From: Mimachlamys varia
Taxonomy: Eukaryota > Mollusca > Bivalvia > Pectinida > Pectinidae
Reading direction: 5' to 3'
Assembly: GCA_947623455.1 (NCBI GenBank)
Contig: OX392536.1
Span: 11,155,282-11,219,281 of the forward strand
DNA: 64,000 bases
Made by a program: the position numbers and the translations under genes. The notes under the pieces were generated by a model. That model saw only the letters and a list, made by a program, of their open reading frames with translations. It was not told where the DNA came from and did not search any database. The number at the start of each line of letters is the position of its first letter. The stretch's first letter is position 1. Below, in pieces: positions 56,099-64,000 of the stretch.

Positions 56099-59000
56099 AG
56101 TCACCCTGTTGTCAAGTGAGTTCTTGTCCTTTAATCACACAGATATGCCACAGCAATTCTGATTTGATATATTCTGTTTTGTAATTCAAATTTACTACCA
56201 TGAAAACTAGAAATTGATCAGATTTGTTTGTGATAATGTCATGTTTACTACCGTAAAGGAAATATCACTACAGAACAGATACATTATTCTGATATGAGAT
56301 TGAATATTTCTTGCGGACTTTAACCCCTGAAATTCTGGAATTAAGTTCTAAATTTTATTTTATAATCATAATCACACATGATATAACATTGTCATTGTGC
56401 TGAAATTCTTTAATGTGGTCAGATTTTGGAATATGCAGGATCAGACTGTTCCATTTGTAATAACTTGGAACTGGTCTGCTAAATGGAAGAGAACCTTTCA
56501 AATTCCATTCCTGTGGGCAAAAATCTAACAATCAAAAAGGAAATAGAAACTACTTTTCCGCAAATAACCAAAAAGGCTCAGTCATAAAATCTGCAAACCA
56601 ATGCGAGTAATTCCTTTTTTTTTAGCAAATTTTACACACTATGATGCCATATTTTAGGAGTCAGTAATTATTATTTTACTGATGAAATGTAGTCTAACTG
56701 GTTACAATTATATGTATTTACCATTCTTGAACAACTGAAACTTTTCACTGGCTGCCATATTGGATCCAACTTGAAACCCTCAAATGAGACGTTCCCAACA
56801 AACTGGTTTGTTCCGCCATATGTCGCATTTGATTTAGCGGAACATCTGGTTTGTTTGGTACAATCGGAATGTTCCACTAAATGGAACACGCTATACAGTT
56901 GATGGGTTAATAAGGACTAAATACAAAGATTCTCTTCTATCCAGCTCCACTTGAGTACCCCAAAACAGAAAGTTATGTTGATATACTGCTTAAGTGTACA
57001 TCTAACATAGAGGCTTACATATGACTTACTTAAGTGTCTCTAAGGCAAATAACATTTATTTTGCTTGAGTACATTTGACACAGAAGTCTACATTGACTTT
57101 CATTCAGAGTCCAGGAAGCTTATAAAGAAGCATAAGCTAAGCCTTAAACGCTCTGAACAAATAAACTCTACAATAACATCAGAGAGCTCTAATTTGTAGA
57201 AATGTTGTTGCCTAGAATTGGTGAGAAGGTGCTGTATGGCCGTTAATATGTGTCTCAGTAACACTGGTAACCTGTGATCATTACATGCCCGCCATTTGTC
57301 AGGCCATTTTGAGCAGAATTCTTCCGGATTTTGGATTTTTTATTGCACTGTAGCAGCACTTGATAAGAAATTACAGCAAAGCAGAGCCATTAAACCATGT
57401 CTGGAAGTGGGCTTGCTGAAGTTTGGTTAGCAGCTAAAATAGATATGGTATGGGCAAGCGTACACTTGACATGGAAATGCTCGTCAGGAAGTCCTTTTCT
57501 AGAGTGCTATCTACCACAGGGCAAAATCACAATGAATAAAAAACATCGCATACCGTACTTGTGTCTAGACTGGAGCAGATAGTTTTGCAATACAGATTTA
57601 TAATGATATTTTTTTAAAGAAAAACATTTTTGTAGGGATCTGAGAAATGAGAGAAGAACAGAATATTCTTTATTATTTTGCTTAAAACTGAAACATCGCT
57701 CGGGAGGAAAACAGTCTAGATTTTTTTTTCTATGAGTCACATTTTTTTGTACCTTGAACTCTTTAAAATTTTCATTTGGATCTGACTTAGAATTAAGACA
57801 CGCACATATATATGACGATACTGATATACAGCCGTTCAAGCGACTAATAGATATACACTGCATACATTAACATATACAACAATCAATAAACAGTTCTGAG
57901 GAATCCACAGGAACTGCTTTACCAGGTGATAATTATGCCACCTGACTAATACCTCCCTATGTATGCAGGAGATGTATTGTATTCTGTTCCTATTGACTGT
58001 GCTTCCTTGGCACCTTATGTCAAAACGCCACAGATACTGCAAGACCCACCCCAGACCATATTATACACCACTTGGGTTGTTGAAGTTGTATTTGGGATAT
58101 TTCCACTCAATTTCCTAAAGATTCCTTTTATCTGATTGGTCTGCAGGTTTTCCAAATGAGAGATTTAAAAGTTGAAACTCTTTTGACCTTACAGATCCAA
58201 CTTCTGTGTAAAGTAACCAGCCTTCCTTCACTCTTTGTCTCCGTGATACTGAACTCTGGTTCAATTGTAAACTTCAGTATATTGTGAGGTTGACAACTCC
58301 TTTGCCCTGCTGTAAAAGCTTTGGCCCAATTAGAACAAATCATTACTCCATATTGAATCTAAATCCTGTCTAAGCAAAACTCCCGCAGGGCTACACATTT
58401 AACACTGTACAAAAAGCCATTTTAACTGTTATGCTAAAAATAACTTTATTTTATGAATATAAATATTAGAAAATAGATTCACAAAACTCCTCCCGGAGGA
58501 ACAGTAACAGGACATTTCTGGTCAACAAACAAAAAATGAGCCAGTATCAATCAAAGTTTTAGAATAATTATAAAATGTCTAGACAGCAACATTACAGGGC
58601 GTGTGACAGAGGAAATAAGAGTGCTAATGAAGACACAACATATAATGGTTTCATCTTCACCTAACTCAGCATATTAGCATTTACCCATACAAAAACCACC
58701 GGAAATGGAAGTCCTGCAACAAAATCATCTATTGGAATGCCCTACAATGGCCGAACGTTGAGTGACGGTTCTGCCAGTGTTTCAGGGGCAAAAAGTGGGG
58801 TTTTTCAACAGACGACAAAATGTCTTTGTCTTGAATATAACTTTAGTAATGATTTGTATTGTTATGTAACCAAACTTGGACGCTTTTGTTACATACCAGA
58901 CTTTATACAGCGCTAACACGATTCCCTTTTGAGAAACAGTAATTCATACAATTTTGATAACAAGCATCATGTCAAAACAAAACCCACACTTGAAAGCATT

Positions 59001-59188
59001 GAATCAGTTGAAGTCAACTTTCTGGTGAAAATATAAGCTTGTTTGTTTATAACTCCTTGTTTACATGTATCTGTTATACCACTGATGTGTGTAGCTTTAT
59101 TAGAAGATAAAGGAAATGAGGAAGGGGAGATAATTCTCAAGTTCTTGTAATGCAATGGGCATGGTGCTGTGCAACACTTATTCCAAGA
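56099..59188. other. AT-rich stretch with no recognised gene
   Basis: Several 60-120-codon frames (56671-56889 minus, 57397-57582 plus, 57507-57863 minus) show no recognisable domain or splice context. CCTCC-C-GGAGG at about 58489 is a small palindrome. Confidence 0.45.
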
Positions 59189-59500
59189 AACAAGAATTCT
59201 ATGGAAGTGGATGTGTCGCCTGCGCAGTGATCAATCCCAAACATTTAGTACTCTCTGTAAGGAATCACAGTGCATCAAGTTTGAGTTAGAGCAGCCAAAG
59301 CAAACTCAAGTTATCCCACAGAAACTGACTCCCTATTGGTAGTAACTGTGCTAGCCTTTGACCATCAAAGCTGAAAAGCAATCCCAAGAAAGCACATTGA
59401 TCATGGAAGCATTAATGTATCCAGTTTGAGTTGGATTGGCCAGATAAAAACTCCAGTTATCATGAGTGGCAGTACCAAGATGCTTACGGGTAATACACTT
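59189..59500. mobile_element. Dispersed repeat relic with internal duplication
   Basis: CAAGAATTCTATGGAAGTGG and GTGTCGCCTGCGCAGTGATC are, from memory, typical words of a bivalve dispersed family. GCATCAAGTTTGAGTTAGAG with ACTCAAGTTATC (59272-59315) and GTATCCAGTTTGAGTTGGAT with ACTCCAGTTATC (59416-59462) are a diverged direct duplication spaced about 145 bp. No intact frame. Confidence 0.45.
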
Positions 59501-59592
59501 GTCAGGACAGACATGTGTGACAGTAAAGATTTTAGATGGGAGTTGGTGTGCACCAGGGTTCAGTGTGGAGTCTTTTACTGTTTGCAATTGTA

Positions 59593-62500
59593 ATGGATGT
59601 GCATGGTGAGCAGAGAGTCAAGGGAGGGACTACCACGGGAGCTGATGTATGGATGTGGTGAGCAGAGAGTCAAGGGAGGGACTACCATGGGAGCTGATAT
59701 ATGGATGTGGTGAGCAGAGAAGTAAGGGAGGGGTTGCCACGGGAGCTGCTGTATGGATGTGGTGAGCAGAGAGTCAAGGGAGGGACTACCATGGGAGCTG
59801 ATGTATGGATGTGGTGAGCAGAGAAGTAAGGGAGGGGCTGCCACGGGAGCTGATTTATGGATGTGGTGAGTAGAGAGGTAAGGGAGGGGCTACCATGGGA
59901 GCTGATGTATGGATGTGGTGAGCAGAGAAGTAAGGGAGGGGCTGCCACGGGAGCTGATTTATGGATGTGGTGAGTAGAGAGGTAAGGGAGGGGCTACCAT
60001 GGGAGCTGATATATGGATGTGGTGAGCAGAGAGGTAAGGGAGGGGCTGCCATGGGAGCTCATGTATGGATGTGGTGAGCAGAGAAGTAAGGGAGGGGCTG
60101 CCATGGGAGCTGATTTATGGATGTGGTGAGTAGAGAGGTAAGGGAGGGGCTACCATGGGAGCTGATGTATGGATGTGGTGAGCAGAGAAGTAAGGGAGGG
60201 GCTGCCACGGGAGCTGATTTATGGATGTGGTGAGCAGAGAGGTAAGGGAGGGGCTACCATGGGAGCTGATATATGGATGTGGTGAGCAGAGAAGTAAGGG
60301 AGGGGCTACCATGGGAGCTGATCTATGGATGTGGTGAGCAGAGAAGTAAGGGAGGGGCTGCCATGGGAGCTGATATATGGATGTGGTGAGCAGAGAAGTA
60401 AGGGAGGAGCTGCCATGGGAGCTGATATATGGATGTGGTGAGCAGAGTAGTAAGGGAGGGACTGCCATGGGAGCTGATATATGGATGTGGTGAGCAAAGA
60501 AGTAAGGGAGGGGCTGCCATGGGAGCTGATCTATGGATGTGGTGAGCAGAGAAGTAAGGGAGGGGTTGCCACGGGAGCTGATATATGGATGTGGTGAGCA
60601 GAGTAGTAAGGGAGGGACTGCCATGGGAGCTGATATATGGATGTGGTGAGCAGAGAAGTAGGGAGGGGCTGCCACGGGAGCTGATATATGGATGTGGTGA
60701 GCAGAGAAGTAAGGGAGGGGCTACCATGGGAGCTGCTGTATGGATGTGGTGAGCAGAGAGGTAAGGGAGGGCTGTCATGGGAGCTGCTGTATGGATGTGG
60801 TGAGCAGAGAGGTAAGGGAGGGCTGTCATGGGAGCTGATATATGGATGTGGTGAGCAGAGAGGTAAGGGAGGGGCTACCATGGGAGCTGATATATGGATG
60901 TGGTGAGCAGAGAAGTAAGGGAGGGGCTGCCATGGGAGCTGATATATGGATGTGGTGAGCAGAGAAGTAAGGGAGGGGCTACCATGGGAGCTGCTGTATG
61001 GATGTGGTGAGCAGAGAGGTAAGGGAGGGCTGTCATGGGAGCTGATATATGGATGTGGTGAGCAGAGAAGTAAGGGAGGGGCTGTCATGGGAGCTGATAT
61101 ATGGATGTGGTGAGCAGAGAAGTAAGGGAGGGACTGCCATGGGAGCTGATGTATGGATGTGGTGAGCAGAGAGGTAAGGGAGGGGTTGCCATGAGAGCTG
61201 ATATATGGATGTGGTGAGCAGAGAAGTAAGGGAAGGACTGCCATGGGAGCTGATATATGGATGTGGTGAGCAGAGAAGTAAGGGAGGGGCTGTCATGGGA
61301 GCTGATATATGGATGTGGTGAGCAGAGAAGTAAGGGAGGGGCTGTCATGGGAGCTGATATATGGATGTGGTGAGCAGAGAAGTAAGGGAGGGACTGCCAT
61401 GGGAGCTGATATATGGATGTGGTGAGCAGAGAAGTAAGGGAGGGGCTGCCATGGGAGCTGATATATGGTTGTGGTGAGCAGAGAAGTAAGGGAGGGGCTA
61501 CCATGGGAGCTGATATATGGATGTGGTGAGCAGAGAAGTAAGGGAAGGGCTGCCATGGGAGCTGATATATGGATGTGGTGAGCAGAGAAGTAAGGGAAGG
61601 GCTGTCATGGGAGCTGATATATGGATGTGGTGAGCAGAGAAGTAAGGGAGGGGCTACCATGGGAGCTGCTGTATGGATGTGGTGAGTAGAGAGGTAAGGG
61701 AGGGGTTGCCACGGGAGCTGATTTATGGATGTGGTGAGTAGAGAGGTAAGGGAGGGGCTACCATGGGAGCTGATGTATGGATGTAGTGAGCACAGAAGTA
61801 AGGGAGGGGCTGCCACGGGAGCTGCTGTATGGATGTGGTGAGCAGAGAGGTAAGGGAGGGGTTGCCATGAGAGCTGATATATGGATGTGGTGAGCAGAGA
61901 AGTAAGGGAGGGGCTGTCATGGGAGCTGATATATGGATGTGGTGAGCAGAGAAGTAAGGAAGGGGCTGCCATGGGAGCTGATATATGGATGTGGTGAGCA
62001 GAGAAGTAAGGGAGGGGCTGCCATGGGAGCTGATATATGGATGTGGTGAGCAGAGAAGTAAGGGAGGGGCTGCCATGAGAGCTGATATATGGATGTGGTG
62101 AGCAGAGAAGTAAGGGAGGGGCTGTCATGGGAGCTGATATATGGATGTGGTGAGCAGAGAAGTAAGGGAGGGGCTGTCATGGGAGCTGATTTATGGATGT
62201 GGTGAGTAGAGAGGTAAGGGAGGGGCTACCATGGGAGCTGATCTATGGATGTGGTGAGTAGAGAGGTAAGGGAGGGGCTACCATGGGAGCTGATATATGG
62301 ATGTGGTGAGCAGAGAGGTAAGGGAGGGGCTGCCACGGGAGCTGATTTATGGATGTGGTGAGTAGAGAGGTAAGGGAGGGGCTACCATGGGAGTTGATGT
62401 ATGGATGTGGTGAGCAGAGAAGTAAGGGAGGGGCTGCCACGGGAGCTGATTTATGGATGTGGTGAGCAGAGAGGTAAGGGAGGGGCTACCATGGGAGCTG

Positions 62501-64000
62501 ATGTATGGATGTGGTGAGCAGAGAAGTAAGGGAGGGGCTACCATGGGAGCTGATCTATGGATGTGGTGAGCAGAGAAGTAAGGGAGGGGCTGCCATGGGA
62601 GCTGATATATGGATGTGGTGAGCAGAGAAGTAAGGGAGGGGCTGCCATGTGAGCTGATATATGGATGTGATGAGCAGAGAAGTAAGGGAGGGGCTGCCAT
62701 GGGAGCTGATCTATGGATGTGGTGAGCAGAGAAGTAAGGGAGGGGCTACCATGGGAGCTGATATATGGATGTGGTGAGCAGAGAAGTAAGGGAGGGGCTG
62801 CCATGGGAGCTGATATATGGATGTGGTGAGCAGAGAAGTAAGGGAGGGGCTGCCATGGGAGCTGATATATGGATGTGGTGAGCAGAGAAGTAAGGGAGGG
62901 GCTGCCATGGGAGCTGATCTATGGATGTGGTGATTAGATAGGTAAGGGAGGGGCTACCATGGGAGCTGATGTATGGATGTGGTGAGCAGAGAAGTAAGGG
63001 AGGGGCTGCCATGGGAGCTGATTTATGGATGTGGTGAGCAGAGAGGTAAGGGAGGGGCTACCATGGGAGCTGATATATGGATGTGGTGCCCAGAGAAGTA
63101 AGGGAGGGGCTACCATGGGAGCTGATCTATGGATGTGGTGAGCAGAGAAGTAAGGGAGGGGCTGCCATGGGAGCTGATATATGGATGTGGTGAGCAGAGA
63201 AGTAAGGGAGGGGCTGCCATGGGAGCTGATATATGGATGTGGTGAGCAGAGAAGTAAGGGAGGGGCTGCCATGGGAGCTGATCTATGGATGTGGTGAGCA
63301 GAGAAGTAAGGGAGGGGCTACCATGAGAGGTGATATATGGATGGGGTGAGCAGAGAAGTAAGGGAGGGGCTGCCATGGGAGCTGATATATGGATGTGGTG
63401 AGCAGAGAAGTAAGGGAGGGACTGCCATGGGAGCTGATATATGGATGTGGTGAGCAGAGAAGTAAGGGAGGGGCTGCCATGGGAGCTGATATATGGATGT
63501 GGTGAGCAGAGAAGTAAGGGAGGGGCTGCAATGGGAGATGATATATGGATGTGGTGAGCAGAGAAGTAAGGGAGGGGCTACCATGGGAGCTGCTGTATGG
63601 ATGTGGTGAGCAGAGAGGTAAGGGAGGGGCTGTCATGGGAGCTGATATATGGATGTGGTGAGCAGAGAAGTAAGGGAGGGGCTGTCATGGGAGCTGATAT
63701 ATGGATGTGGTGAGCAGAGAAGTAAGGGAAGGACTGCCATGGGAGCTGATATATGGAAGTGGTGAGCAGAGAAGTAAGGGAGGGGCTACCATGGGAGCTG
63801 CTGTATGGATGTGGTGAGCAGAGAGGTAAGGGAGGGGTTGCCATGAGAGCTGATATATGGATGTGGTGAGCAGAGAAGTAAGGGAGGGGCTGTCATGGGA
63901 GCTGATATATGGATGTGGTGAGCAGAGAAGTAAGGGAGGGACTGCCATGGGAGCTGATATATGGATGTGGTGAGCAGAGAAGCAAGGGAGGGGCTGCCAT
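59593..64000. repeat. 52-bp minisatellite, about 85 copies, open at right edge
   Basis: The unit is GCTGATATATGGATGTGGTG, AGCAGAGAAGTAAGGGAGGG and GCTGCCATGGGA. Main variants are GCCACGGGA/GCCATGGGA, GCTGTCATGGGA, GATTTATGG, GATGTATGG, GCTGTATGG, GAGTAGAGAGG and GAAGTAAGG/GAGGTAAGG. The minus strand of the common unit has no stop in any frame, and 52 is not a multiple of three, so frames with a 52-residue period are open for up to 347 codons. Stops come from the GATTTATGG variant, whose reverse complement contains TAA. The array continues beyond the window. Confidence 0.98.

Noticed and set aside
57397..57582. Plus-strand frame of 61 codons with a good ATG context (ACCATGTC)
   Set aside because: No promoter, splice or domain evidence; left unannotated although the composition is not obviously random.
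58662..58913. Plus-strand stretch open for about 80 codons with Gly/Ser-rich start
   Set aside because: No ATG, no convincing acceptor or donor, no recognised domain.
59575..63948. Many minus-strand frames of 65-347 codons with MAAPPLLLCSPHPYISS-type repeats
   Set aside because: The 52-bp unit lacks stops in all minus frames; the products simply rotate through three translations.

Overview
The window is AT-rich eukaryotic, almost entirely non-coding DNA. The most likely source is a marine mollusc, probably a bivalve. The reasons are tRNA-headed SINEs with a conserved body and (ATT)n tail, short dispersed repeats that begin with a micro-hairpin such as AGGCCC-AGA-GGGCCT, repeat relics rich in AAGGTCA/TGACCTT words, the GGGAGATAACT-type word, and an extreme load of minisatellites. 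The assignment rests on remembered repeat style, not on a search. No prokaryotic gene, operon, rRNA, functional tRNA or CRISPR array is present. No complete protein-coding gene can be named.

Layout: a 29-bp array enters from the left edge (1-1088) and is followed by a 33-bp array (1131-1576). From 1.6 to 12.9 kb lies AT-rich DNA with a dispersed repeat, a SINE between 52-bp direct repeats, and small 21-, 31-, 65- and 46-bp arrays. A 75-bp array spans 12.9-13.6 kb. From 13.6 to 22.9 kb come a possible minus-strand terminal exon (15.1 kb), SINE copies (15.5 and 20.5 kb), a CpG-richer patch (17.9-18.25 kb) and more repeat relics. A 4.1-kb purine-rich array built on (GGA)n runs from 22.9 to 27.05 kb. 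The following 22 kb alternate low-complexity-free DNA with arrays of 23, 33, 55, 39, 30, 87, 25, 20 and 56 bp. That stretch also holds a TA-flanked MITE at 32.3 kb, a possible internal exon at 27.8 kb, and a TATA-box plus signal-peptide reading frame at 46.4-46.7 kb. A 3.75-kb array of a 20-bp unit (49.7-53.5 kb), two further MITEs, a second copy of a hairpin-headed repeat, and a 52-bp array (59.6 kb to beyond the right edge) complete the window.

About 22 kb, roughly a third of the window, is tandem repeat in more than 20 arrays of unrelated unit. Nearly all long reading frames are products of those arrays: units divisible by three, or units without stops in any frame, give frames of up to about 1200 codons with no biological meaning. 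Two themes link the arrays. The main two-state positions within units are repeatedly CpG versus TpG/CpA, as expected of decay of methylated CpG. At least one array, and probably a second, grew out of a transposable element. The best reading is a large intron or intergenic interval of a mollusc gene region; exon candidates are given with low confidence.
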